Shown here: positions 23,686 through 34,095 of the stretch, piece after piece
How the letters are laid out: each line of letters opens with the position of its first letter
How positions within the stretch are numbered: position 1 is the stretch's first letter
Source of the DNA: Maniola hyperantus
Lineage: Eukaryota > Arthropoda > Insecta > Lepidoptera > Nymphalidae
Reading direction: 5' to 3'
DNA: 64,000 nucleotides
NCBI RefSeq assembly: GCF_902806685.2
Contig: NC_048549.1
Span: 620,001-684,000 of the forward strand
Translations under genes and position numbers: made by a program
The notes under the pieces: generated by a model
What the model was told of the DNA's origin: nothing
The model's database searches: none
The model's input: only the letters and a program-made list of their open reading frames with translations

Positions 23686-25159
23686 ATAATTTTATAGCAT
23701 CTATTTAATAGGCAAAACAATTTTATGTAGTTACTTTATGATATGGCTATGGAATTTCCCTTGGGGGAAGAAAATTTAATGAAAGTTAAGTCATTTGGAA
23801 ACTTGAGGCTAGGTAGGAACATACCTGGTTATCTTTTAGTTTCCTAAAGCTTTTATAGCAAAAGCAATTAGAGTTGCCAAGATAAATTATGATTCGGCTT
23901 TTGTGGAAATGTTATGTTTGTGAAGTATTTTGTTGTGATAGCGTTTTATGGGGTAACATCGTTCTGTTGGACCCCGTTGGGTCTCTAGGGTCGTTGATAA
24001 CTTTGGAGCAACAAATTCGATATGCAGTATATAATTGGAAGGAGTGAATAGGAAGGAGTGAAAATATCTAAATGGAAGGAGCGATAAGGAACTTTTTATC
24101 ACTCCTTGGAGTGAATAATATTCCATTGTTGAACATATTCAAGCCTCGAACGTGGGATGTTTGGCGCCAAAGTTACTGAAAACTTTAAACAAACAAATCA
24201 GATATTCACTCCTAGTATAATATACGAGCATGTAATGTGGGCCACGTTACACATTGACGAACTTGGCGAACTTAAACAAGCGCCATTGTGTGAAACCTGC
24301 GCTCACTATGAATAGTTCCCAAGACTTCGAGTTCCAGTTCACTTCAGAGTTGGTATACGTTACATATTTGAGGTTGAACATGAATATGTTTAACAGATGG
24401 AATCGCTTCATAGTATCAGTAGTCAGTACCCTTATTATAAATGCGAAAGTGTGTTTGTTTGTTGGTTTGTCTTCAATCATGTCGCAACGGTGCAACGGAT
24501 TGACGTGATTTTTTGCATGGGTATAAGCGCCCACTTGTTAAAGAAAAAAGGACGTGCGAAATTGCGTAGCGAGAGATGTGAGTACTGAGTGAAACCAGCT
24601 AATAGGATCTGTTCAATTTCAAAGCTTAGCTCATTGAATCCTGTTACACTTGAGCTAAAATGACTAAAATAATAAAATTGAAGGTATCTTATTTAGGGGT
24701 TCATTTTTATTTGCCACGCATCCTGATAAAAAAACCAGGCTAGAATCAACAAAGAACACAATTATAAACCACTAAGGTACCTATGGCTAAAAATCATTTA
24801 GTAGGTTCACAATACACAAAACTCAGTGATGCAAACTATCGCATTCATGAAGTTTGTAAAGCAAACAGAGCATTGTACACAGAGCATTGTGGGAACGGTT
24901 ATTTCCATGTTATGAAATTTCAGCGCGATCGTAAACATTGAAACCCGAAAGGTGATAACGTTTTATGGGGGTGTAAAATAATCTAACGCCGCGTCAAGTC
25001 GAAAGGTCGACAATGAATGCTCTTCGGACCAAACTAATTTCACGCACGGTACGTACAAAACATTTCACACAGATATGAGGATGAAATGAATACTGAAAAG
25101 TTCACCGTTGGGTTATAGTGCGCGCAAAACATGTAATAACAAAACAAAAACAGGATGTA
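23686..25159. other. Gene-free stretch
   Basis: AT-rich, with GAAGGAGTGA-type words repeated near 24035-24120 and one family A fragment (24418-24530). No coding signal. Confidence 0.35.
24418..24530 (-). mobile_element. LINE-like 3' repeat family A, fragment
   Basis: AGTACCCTTATTATAAATGC to TTGACGTGATTTTTTGCATG in reverse. Confidence 0.7.
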
Positions 25160-25538
25160 AGGGCAGTTTCAGACTAGCGTTTTATACGCGCGTATGAGCT
25201 CGTTTTTAGAAGCGCATGTAGGCGCGTATAGGCCACGCACAACAGACGGAAACGTTTAAGTGCGGAAACCAGCCCAGAATGAAGAAAGAATGAAGAAGAA
25301 GGCGCGTATAGGCGCGTCTTTTGGCACACGCTCAACTTGTACGAGCGTTGACGCTCTTCTAAGTTCGTATAAGCGCGAGCCGCGAGAGACACCTCCCCGC
25401 GTGCCACCAGCACCGGTTCGAGCGAACACGCCGAAATATGCCCGTACACGCGAGTCCGGTTTTTTGAAGCGTGTAATGTAGCTGTATGCTGAAACGACCG
25501 TATACGCGCAAAAAAATACGCTAGCCTGATACCGCCTT
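25160..25538. mobile_element. CpG-rich MITE family M6
   Basis: GGGCAGTTTCAGACTAGCG at the left is mirrored by CGCTAGCCTGATACCGCC at the right, flanked by TAA/TTA. The inside is unusually rich in GCGCGTATA words, so overlapping ORFs on both strands are composition artefacts. Confidence 0.7.
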
Positions 25539-25730
25539 AATTTACATCGACCTTTAGAAGAAGATAGCAGATTTGTTAGCCATTTCAACCTACTGCGTAC
25601 TGGGTATACCTACATGGATCCCAATTGTTCAAACAAAACATCCAAAATGTCGGTGCGACCATTTTACCCTCAGACAGACGGACAGCGGAGGCTTAGTAAT
25701 AAGGTCCCGTATAATGATCTAAATAGTGTG

Positions 25731-25897
25731 TCTAAATATATAAAAGGAGAAGGTGACTGACTGACTGACTGATCTATCAACGCACAGCTCAAACTACTGG
25801 ACGGATCGGACTGAAATTTATCATGTAGATAGCTATTACCCATGATGTAGACGTCCGCTAAAAAAGAATTTTTGAAAATTCAACTCTTAAGGGGTAA
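25731..25897 (-). mobile_element. LINE-like 3' repeat family B, 5'-truncated
   Basis: ATATATAAAAGGAGAAGGTG, three CTGA units and GATCTATCAACGCACAGCTC; it ends inside the AACTCTTAAGGGG segment, where SINE S1 begins. Confidence 0.7.
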
Positions 25898-25902
25898 TAT
25901 AA

Positions 25903-26080
25903 GAGCCTCAATAGCTCAACCGGTAAAGGAGTGGACTGAAAACCGAAAAAGGTCGACGGTTCAAACCCCGCCCGTTGCACTATCATGTTGTTGTCATACC
26001 TACTTCTAGCGCAAGCTTGACGCTTAGTTGGAGAGGAAAGGGGAATATTAGTCGTTTAAACATGGCTATATTCTTTAAAA
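25903..26080 (+). mobile_element. SINE family S1
   Basis: Same head (CTCAATAGCTCAACCGG, GGTTCAAACCCCGCCCG) and tail (GCTTGACGCTTAGTTGGAG, GGAATATTAGTCGTTTAAAC). Confidence 0.85.
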
Positions 26081-26570
26081 AAAAAACTGTCTCGATAGAC
26101 AACAGCTCAATAAAACGATATAGAAGCTTTCCTTTGTTCTTGCAGTTCAATGCAGTTAGCCGAATATATTCAAATCTAATATGTACGATGAAAATAGATT
26201 TCTTGAAAACATCTAATCCTATAAAGCAAAACGAGCAATTCTAGATATTATAATATATTAAAGGTATGTTTGCAATTGATTTCTCTACAGATTTAGCAAG
26301 GAGTCTCTTTGTAGATGTTGATTTAATCTGTACTTAATCATTTTGGTAAAAAACTGAGCTATGTCACCTTCAAGATAAATTAAAAACACAAACTAACTCA
26401 GATTTTATTTGGACATTTGAATATACATAGGTACCTAGTCATTGAATTTCGTCAATGCTAATTTTGGAATTTCAAAATAATATACCTATGTATAATGTAA
26501 CTAATTAATATACCAAGTAGGTACCTATATATACCTATCAACAATCTGCCAAGAAGCATTTCATTTACGT

Positions 26571-26760
26571 ATCAGTACCCTTATTAAAAATGTGTGTATA
26601 AGTGTGTTTGTTTGTTGGTTTGTCCTTCAATCACGTCGCAACGGTGCAACGGATTGACGTGACAGAGGCTACTTTTTATCCTGGCAAATTAAAGAGTTCC
26701 CACGGGTTTTTTAAAAAACCTAATTCCACGCGAACGAAGAACGCGAAACCAGCTAGTAAT
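26571..26760 (-). mobile_element. LINE-like 3' repeat family A
   Basis: TATCAGTACCCTTATTAAAA through CCTTCAATCACGTCGCAACG to CCACGCGAACGAAGAACGCG. Confidence 0.7.
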
Positions 26761-27954
26761 ATAATAGTAATCATTTCAATTATATTAATACTGTACCTTT
26801 TGTTTATAATCTCGTAATAACTCGCCCGATAATATCGAGTTTGCCAAAATCGCAATAATCGAAGCTAATTTATTGCTCTCGAGAAGTTTCCACAATCGCT
26901 AAACTAATTTCGTATCGAATCTTGTTTCGAGTTTCAGCGAACTTTATCTTAGTAACAACATTTGCTGTTACGACTACATCCAGTATAGCAAATTGCATGT
27001 AGATATGTTTTTAGGGTTTCAGACCCAAAGGGTGCCATCATCATCATCAGCAGTGGACGTCTATCGGTTGATGATGATGATGATGTTTTAGTACACACTT
27101 TTTTTTTGGAGAGTGACTAGTTTTATAAGTCATGGCTTGTATTACTCAGTTATTATTGTCATAATCTGCGTTGTGTGTCCAATAAATCAAAAATAAAATA
27201 AAACATATGTCAATAAGTAACAATTTTTGACAAAATTGATGTTCCTAAGTAACGTATCAATAGACTGCAGATAAGATTGTTAATTTCGACCGATAGATCT
27301 CAAACTTTAGTTTAGTTTAGATATTAGGTACAACAGAATTAGGCACAATATCTAAAGGGAATTTTCTATTTGTCTGTAACATAAGGTGTTGGCTTTGTTT
27401 TTGTTTGTAGAAGTGTACTTAAATATTTAGATCCTGCGTTTCGATCAAATCGCTCAAAGTAACCTCCAGCCTACCTTAGCGAGTTGGACGTGAAAGGCCT
27501 TTGAGGCCCATGAATCTGTAATGCCTCCGTCACCCCTGAACCTCCGGCGAGAATCAACCAATCGCGTACCTCGTACCGACATGAATTTGTTATGAACACC
27601 TCTTGTTCTAAAGTTGTATACGACGAATTTTTCCCGCGACTTCGTCATGGATTTTTTTTTTAAAGATCCCGTTTCTATTAATCCTTGTTTCTTCTTGAAG
27701 CGAAATTCTTAATTTACATAGCACATTGATCTCTATATCCGCCACGTAAAGCACATAGTACCGATACTACCGATAATGCCATTTTGACTAAAATGTGCAC
27801 TAAAATTTCCAAAATCCAAACACTTTTGGGTATTCAACTACAATTTTTTTATTACTTTATAAGATTAGACAGAGATAGCGATATAGAATTTTGACGTCAC
27901 ACCTTACTAATGCCATAGTAGCTTCGTGCGGTTTCATACAAATTTTCGTTTTGC
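26761..27954. other. Gene-free stretch
   Basis: Holds a 5' fragment of repeat C2 (27008-27037), an imperfect inverted ATCATCATCAGCAGTGGACG / GATGATGATGATG segment (27037-27090) and the TTTAGTTTAGTTTAGAT word at 27306. No gene. Confidence 0.35.
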
Positions 27955-28120
27955 GAGAAAGGGATAGAAGACCCTCCCACTCCAAAATTAAAATGCCTGT
28001 AACTTTGTAAATCTTTGTTGGATTTTGATATTTTTTTCAGCGTACGTCATTATTTTTATCCTAGTTTATAATAAAGTAATAATATTTATCAAATTCAAAA
28101 GTACGAAAATACCCAATTCC
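27955..28120. repeat. Repeat R1, first copy
   Basis: About 165 bases, highly similar to 29655-29845. The spacing of 1.7 kb suggests either a local duplication or two inserts of one family. Confidence 0.7.
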
Positions 28121-28645
28121 TCTCATCTCATCATAAGGAATTCCGAGTTGCAAAATACAAATGAAAATAAATCACTTTTGACCAACCACTTCGGTTGAAA
28201 CTACAACAATCAGGAAGCACACAGATCGTCATCAACAATTAAGATTAGTAACCATAGTTGATTAAAAGTGACTAGTCAAGAGTGCCGCTTTATGTTTGTA
28301 TCAAAATGCCGCTAACCCGTGAGATCATGGGCATTGGGCAGTCACGAAACCACATTACCTAAAGGCAAATTATCCATACTAATATTATAGGTAAACTAAA
28401 TGAATTTTGAGTAAATAATTTATGTAACATCTTATTATACTGACAATTATGCAATAAATGAATTATTATTAAATTTGGCACAGAAGTAGCACCCTAGAGA
28501 CAGGGGGTATATTTTATCCCGGAAAATTAAGTTCCCACGGGATTTAAAAATGAATCCACACGGACGAAGCCGGGGGCATCATAGTTTTTAATTTAGTCTT
28601 TAAGTAACTGATGCCGCGACTTCGTACGCGTGGATTTAGGTTTTA

Positions 28646-29400
28646 GGTTTCGGCACTTACCTACATAAATTACTAAATATGTTGACAGGGATTTAGGCGA
28701 ATTTGGTGTAAAAATCGAACTTCAGTTGGTCACAATGTTTTTCATATAAACAACTCCCCCAATGTATAAAATGACAACTGTCAGAATTCTCCACCGAATT
28801 AAAAATCAGACTATAGCAACATCCAACATAATATATAGCTACCAGTGATAAATAGACAGGGGACAAGCCATTTAAGTGTTTCAAAGTCGAAAGTTTTTTA
28901 AGATCATTCCCTGTTCACCCTGAGTTTCATTTTCTAACCTAAATGTGCGTTGTATCTAAAACAATAATCACATAGACCATCGTCTATGTGGCCCTAGTCA
29001 GATAAAATAGTCTAGGCCAAGGCTACTCAATTTTCCAAAAAAAAATTAAAAGAGTGGTAAATATCAAGTAAGTAGGTACCTACCTATTTATAAAAATATT
29101 TTCCTAATAATAATAAAATCGTTTTGTTCAGGCAAAGAAGGACCCATAACAAAAATCCTTTCCCAAACCATGCAAATTATACAACAATATTATGGTTTTG
29201 TAGAACAAACATCTTGTTTACTGTTTGTAGCCCTCTCCTGTTTGGCTCTTTGAGTTGAATCAACAAGTCGAATTAATGTAATCTTGACAATAATTGGAAA
29301 CGTAGTAACGAAGAGAAGAGAAGAGAGAAGAGTGACTTTAACTTTGCTTTTACTTAATAATTGGGTTTACTACAATACTACAATTTTTTTATTACTTTAT
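28646..29400. other. Gene-free stretch
   Basis: AT-rich. A short perfect hairpin CACATAGAC-CATC-GTCTATGTG lies at 28970-28991. No gene or named repeat. Confidence 0.35.
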
Positions 29401-29407
29401 TATAAAC

Positions 29408-29625
29408 TAGCTTATGCTCGCGACTTCGTCCGCGTAGATTACACAAATTTCAAACCCCTATTTTAGGGGTTGAATTTTCTAAAATCCTTTCTTAGTGGAT
29501 GCCTACGTCATAATAGCTATCTGCATACAAAATTTCAGCCCGATTCGTCCAGTAACTTTGAGCTGTGCGTTGATAGATCAGTCAGTCAGTCAGTCACATT
29601 TTCCTTTTATATATTTAGACTAGGA
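29408..29625 (+). mobile_element. LINE-like 3' repeat family B, inserted in repeat R1
   Basis: TAGCTTATGCTCGCGACTTC to the CAGT units and ATATATTTAGAC. It splits the second copy of the duplicated sequence described at 29626-29845. Confidence 0.75.
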
Positions 29626-29845
29626 TAAAAATAATGACGTAAACTGAAAGAACTAACTAACTTTTGCGAGAAAGAGATAGAAGACCCTCCCACTCCGAAA
29701 TTAAAATGCCTGTAACTTTATAAATCTTTGTTGGATTTTAATTTTTTTTTTCAGCGTACGTCATTATTTTTATCCTAGTTTATAATAAAGTAATAATATT
29801 TATCAAATTCAAAAGTAGGAAAATGCCCAATTCAATCGCGTGAAA
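29626..29845. repeat. Repeat R1, second copy (first at 27955-28120)
   Basis: AGAAGACCCTCCCACTCC, AATTAAAATGCCTGTAACTT, CAGCGTACGTCATTATTTTT and AATAATATTTATCAAATTC are shared with 27955-28120 at high identity. GGATAAAAATAATGACGTA at 29632 is the complement of the end word, so the unit may have inverted ends. Confidence 0.7.
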
Positions 29846-30368
29846 TTCTACCACCTTCCACAGTGTTGACAGTTGACAGTTGACACCTCGGTTGACACTA
29901 TCTATTGACTACTTGTTGTAAATCGTTTTGAAGTAATCATTTGCTCCAGTACACTAAACGATTTCGTTTAACGATACTTCCTGAACACTTGGTTTTAATT
30001 GTTCACGAGTTTCCTGAAGCTCGCGATAATTGCTAGAAACGTAATTGGTCACTCGTGTAAATGAGGCAAGACTCTAAAATTTCTAGTTGTACTCGTTTCT
30101 CGTTCATCGTCGGCGGCCGGAACACTGCCTTAGGTTAAAAATTCATATAGGTAGTCGCTCGTGCATGACATATTAGGATCTCGCGTACATTTTGTGAGTG
30201 CTCGTTTTATTTGTAAATGAAATAATAATATATATGTATTCAGACTTGTACTCTCAGACATCTAGTGCCTAGCCATAATCTAATTAGGCTACAGAACTGT
30301 TTTAAATAACTTATCACTCTTGGATTTCTACGTAGCTATGTAGATATTTTCATGTATATTTTGAAAAG
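29846..30368. other. Repeat-poor stretch
   Basis: Contains GTTGACAGTTGACAGTTGACA near 29872-29892 and a CpG-bearing patch (CGTCGGCGGCCGG, 30108). It is one of the few left-half stretches in which I recognise no mobile element. No ORF. Confidence 0.3.
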
Positions 30369-30676
30369 CTGTGATAGCCTAGTGGTTAGGATGTCCGCCT
30401 TATAATCGGAGGTCGGGGGTTCGATCCTCTAACTTTTCGGAGTTATGTGCGTTTTAATTAATTAAATATCACTTGCTTTAACGCTGAAGGAAAACATCGT
30501 GAGGAAACCTGCATGCCTGAGAGTTCTACATAATGTTCTCAAAGATATGTGAAGTCTACCAATCCGCACATGGCCAGCGTGGTAGACTGTGGCAAAACCC
30601 TTCTCACTCTGAGAGGAGACCCGTGCTCTGTAGTGAGCCGGCGCGGCGATGGGTTGATCATGATGATGATGATATT
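30369..30676 (+). mobile_element. SINE family S3
   Basis: GCTGTGATAGCCTAGTGG and GGGGGTTCGATCC head; GTGAGGAAACCTGCATGCCT, GGCCAGCGTGGTAGACTGTG and a GAT-repeat end. Confidence 0.85.
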
Positions 30677-30732
30677 TTGAAAAAGAATAATAACCGGAAG
30701 TCGTAATCAATCCCATCAATACATACATATTC

Positions 30733-30930
30733 CATACTAATATTATAAATGCAAAGTGTGTCTGTCCGTCTGCTATCTTTTCACGGAGTATCAGTTTAAC
30801 GGATTTTAACGAAAGATAGCTTGCATCTCGGGGACAAACAAAGGCTACTTTTTGTACCGAAAAATTAAAGTTTCCACAGGATTTTATATAGAAACCTAAA
30901 TCCACGCGGAAGTCGCGGGAATCATCTAGT
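30733..30930 (-). mobile_element. LINE-like 3' repeat family A
   Basis: TACTAATATTATAAATGCAA to TCCACGCGGAAGTCGCGGG in reverse. Smaller pieces occur at 28495-28580 and 28608-28645. Confidence 0.65.
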
Positions 30931-31077
30931 TTTTTATAAGAATCAAAAGATGTAGCCAAACTTTCGTTGTCAAGTAAAACGTAGTAGGTACCTATTAGAA
31001 AAGCCAGAAAATGCCAAAACCTATAGATGTTTTACCCAATTGTTCTTGTACGAGCTTAATTAAAACTACCAACCGGT

Positions 31078-31220
31078 AAAAGTAAAGTAAAATATGCTTT
31101 ATTGTACACCAAAACAAAACAATAGACATATAACAAATACAGCATGTACAATAGGCGGCCTTATCGCTAAAATAGCGATCTCTTCCAGGCAACCTTAGGG
31201 TAGAGGATATTATAAAAATT
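31078..31220 (-). mobile_element. LINE 3'UTR fragment (jockey-like)
   Basis: AAATATGCTTTATTGTACACC, ACATATAACAAATACAGC and GGCGGCCTTATCGCTAAAAT resemble the 3' end of lepidopteran jockey-type elements in reverse. A GC-rich segment follows to 31255. Confidence 0.45.
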
Positions 31221-31582
31221 AAAGAAAGCGGAAGGGGTAGCGGGGGGGAAGGGGCGGTGTATAATCCCTCTACATTTATAAACGATCTAAACCTTGAGGA
31301 GTTCAGGGACCAACCCAAACCTTGAGTTGCAAGTCGCGGCTGATCGATTCCTATCACGAATGAAATCGACTATTTTCTTACTGAGCGGAACGGATGTGTA
31401 TTGTGTGCCTATTCAATATTATTGTTTGTGTCTCTAAAATAAAAATCAAATACATAAGGATAGTTATCTACACTTTCTGTTGTATTAGGTTTTCCATGTG
31501 TTTATTTTAAGCATTTAGCCGTCATCAGATTCTCAAATCAGTGCGTATTTTCATATTACTTCACACTAGTGCTATGTACAAA

Positions 31583-31755
31583 AGTCGTGCCACCAAGCGA
31601 TTTAGCGTTCCAGTACGATGCCGTGTAGAAACTAAAGGGGTGTGGGTTTAATAAAACCCCTTCCAGGTTAGCCCGCTTCCATCTTAGACCGTCACTTACC
31701 ACCAGGTGAGATTGCAGTCAAAGGCTAACTTGTATCTAAATTTTTTTAAAAACAG
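31583..31755 (+). mobile_element. SINE family S2, 5'-truncated
   Basis: It starts inside the body at GTGCCACCAAGCGATTTAGC and continues to the TCACTTACCACCAGGTGAG tail and a poly(T)/A end. Confidence 0.75.
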
Positions 31756-31781
31756 GTAAATTAACTGTCACTAACTTAAAT

Positions 31782-31940
31782 GAGCCGTTATAGCCTAGTG
31801 GTTAAGATGTCCACGTCCTGGTCAGGAGGTCAGAGTTCGATTCCGGGCACGCGCTTCTATCTTTTCGGAGTTAGGTCAGGTTAGGTATGTGGGTTTTAAG
31901 CAATTAAATACCACTTGCTGTAACGGCAAGCATACGAAGA
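31782..31940 (+). mobile_element. SINE family S3, 3'-truncated
   Basis: The head GAGCCGTTATAGCCTAGTGG and GAGTTCGATTCCGGGC is intact. The body stops after the AATACCACTTGCTGTAACGG segment. Confidence 0.7.
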
Positions 31941-31999
31941 TTTTGATTTTATTGTTTCATGAGGTGTGAAAACTGAAAAGTAGAGTGGGGGTAATACTG

Positions 32000-32158
32000 T
32001 CTTAGGCTGAGATCTATTGAGCACACTTTGACTTTGCTCAGACTTAAGATTGAGTTAAAACGAGACAGATTTATGTGAGAGATATAGCTCTGTCTCGTTT
32101 TAACTCTATATTAAGTCTAAGCTAAGTCAGAGTGCGCTCTATAGATCTCACCCTTAGT
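32000..32158. mobile_element. Fold-back MITE family M1, variant ends
   Basis: The same centre as 21424-21551, but the outer arms read CTGAGATCTATTGAGC and GCTCTATAGATCTCA. Either the family has two end types or this copy was extended by a second inverted duplication. Confidence 0.75.
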
Positions 32159-32159
32159 C

Positions 32160-32923
32160 TTAGGCGCCCCTAAACCCCGCGCTTCACTCAGGATTCTAAA
32201 TTCAACACCCTCGCGTGCCCTCGCTACGCTCGGGAGTTACTCTACAAAATCCTTGTTTCGGATTTATCCCGGCGCCTGTGACGTCAGACATTACATTACC
32301 CCCATGTTAAATAATCTACTATTAAGGGTATTTTAGTTATTCTGTTCTATGTCCCACTTCAAGGATAACTGTTGACTTGATATCATCCGTAAATAATAAT
32401 TGGTACTAAGTTGCTCTGCCCTGACCAGTGCCAGTTCTGTTGCGACATCACGATGATTGAATGGACCAGTCAAAAGCCTCCGTTCAATTTGAATTAATCA
32501 AAATTCTGTTTGACATCCCCCATTGTAATTAACTCGAGCTTATTGCCGGTGTGCTTCATATCCAAGAGTAATAAATTAAACCAATAAATTAACGTAGCAA
32601 TTCAAAATTGGTCATTTTCATGTTTCAAATCTACATGACAAAAGTGAGTTATTTATTTATTATATTCTAAAATCAAATAATTCTTATGCAATCATAAAGG
32701 TTGCCTACTAGCCTATTTATAAACTCCTATGTTCATCTATTTTAATCCTTTAGTAAAAATGTTATCATCGACAAGTCAGTAACGCTTTTACGATGCTCGC
32801 TAATAAGTCATCGATATATGGATCCTCGGGGGAGGTAACCTTCAACTTGTAATAAATTTATTCCTCCCCAAGCAATCAAAGTTATAGACATTCTCGGTAT
32901 GTAGTCGAACCTTCATACTTTAT
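32160..32923. other. Gene-free stretch
   Basis: AT-rich apart from CGCGTGCCCTCGCTACGCTC near 32213. No gene or named repeat. Confidence 0.35.
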
Positions 32924-33352
32924 TAGGGTTCCACATCTCCAGAGAAAAAGGAACCCTTATAGGATCAATTCGTTGTCTGTCTGTCAAGACCCGTCAAGGG
33001 AATCAAAACCTATAGGGTACTTCCCGTTGACCTAGTATCATGAAATTTGGCAGGCAGCAATGTCTTATAGCACAAATTTAGGGAAAAATCTGAAAATCGT
33101 GAACTAGTGATTACATCATAATAAAAATGTGTTCATAAACACATAATAGTATTCTTATATTCTTTGGTATAGTAATCTTACTTTGAAAGTAAGATTACTA
33201 TACCAAGTGGGGTATCATATGAAATAGCTTTACCAGTACATTCTAAAACATACTTTTAAGCAGTTTTTTTTAATTTATCGCGCAAAATGTCAAAAAAATG
33301 GGTCTGCAGTACGGAACCCTCTCGATGCATGAGTCTCTCACTTGGCCAGTTT
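32924..33352 (+). repeat. Repeat family C
   Basis: AGGGTTCCACATCTCCAGAG to CATGAGTCTCTCACTTGGCC; the centre has an inverted repeat TAGTAATCTTACTTTGAAAG / GTAAGATTACTA at 33170-33202. Confidence 0.75.
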
Positions 33353-33496
33353 TTATTGTATGTAACGAGTATACCATCCCTCATTATACTGTAAAACCAA
33401 CAGAGTGTATATGTTCAAGAAATTGTTTTGCTGTTTGTTTTAATGAAGCAATTAATTGTCAGGATTTAGATCAGTCTTAGGCAAATCTACAGTTTT

Positions 33497-33760
33497 AGGA
33501 TTCCATACCCGAAGGGTGCCAACGACCCTATTACTAAGCCTCTGCTGTCCGTCCGTCTATCTGTCTGTCAGAGTTGAAATTTTCACAGAACTTATATTTT
33601 TATTGCCGCTATAACATCAAATATCTAAGAAAAATTACGAAATGGCTGCCATGAGCATTTAAAAACATTAAAAAGTGTTATTTCTTGAACGATGATAGTT
33701 GGTACGGATTACGGAACCATTCGAGTGCAAGTGCGACTCGCACACGACCGATTTTTATTT
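33497..33760 (+). repeat. Repeat family C2
   Basis: AGGATTCCATACCCGAAGGG, ATTACTAAGCCTCTGCTGTC, CAAGTGCGACTCGCACACG. The copy ends about 150 bases before the receptor leader. Confidence 0.7.
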
Positions 33761-33765
33761 TATTT

Positions 33766-33845
33766 TATTTATAGACTAGCGCTTGGCTGCAATCACAACT
33801 GCAAGTAAATGATGATGCAGCCTAAGGTGGAGCCACGCTTGCCAC
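33766..33845 (-). mobile_element. SINE family S2, short 3' fragment
   Basis: Only the reversed tail is present: GACTAGCGCTTGGCTGCAAT and AAATGATGATGCAGCCTAAG. It lies just upstream of the receptor leader. Confidence 0.55.
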
Positions 33846-33912
33846 GGCCTATTCAGTTAAAATATAAACACTATTATTTTGAGCCTTCAATAACGCAAAT
33901 CATTTGTTGCAG

Positions 33913-34095
33913 GTGCTGTAAACATCTAAAATGAGACAGTTGTTACTGAAAATGTTCAAAGAGACCATAGTCATAAATGTGAGTGCTTTCAAAACGCGAG
34001 TGATATTAAAACTTGGGACAATGTGCGTGTAAGGTTCGACCACGACGTCGAATCAGTCGGGCTGGGGGTCGCCGGCGGCCGTGCCCAGCGATGGT
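33913..34095 (+). other. Probable 5'UTR part of receptor exon 1, after a splice acceptor
   Basis: The bases up to 33912 read as a fair splice acceptor (a T-rich stretch then GCAG), and no repeat family covers 33913-34095. I infer that the leader of the receptor mRNA is spliced from an upstream non-coding exon to this point. The candidate at 16,740-17,116 has a matching donor, but the link is only inferred. Confidence 0.35.
33931..34032 (+). promoter_or_regulatory. Upstream ORF in the receptor leader, same frame as the receptor
   Basis: An ATG at 33931 opens 33 codons and ends in TAA at 34030-34032, 63 bases before the receptor start. It is in the same reading frame as the receptor, and the frame between the TAA and the receptor ATG is fully open. 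A second ATG four codons before the stop (34021) makes a minimal uORF. Initiation here would be expected to lower receptor translation. Stop-codon readthrough would add an N-terminal extension, but nothing in the sequence proves it. Confidence 0.45.

Noticed and set aside
25174..25588. Three overlapping ORFs on both strands
   Set aside because: They lie in the CpG-rich MITE M6; the lack of stops comes from base composition.
30369..30440. tRNA-like segment with a Pol III B box
   Set aside because: It belongs to SINE S3; no closed cloverleaf and several diverged copies.
30462..30959. 165-codon minus-strand ORF
   Set aside because: It covers SINE S3 and repeat A in reverse and would be a chance reading of repeats.
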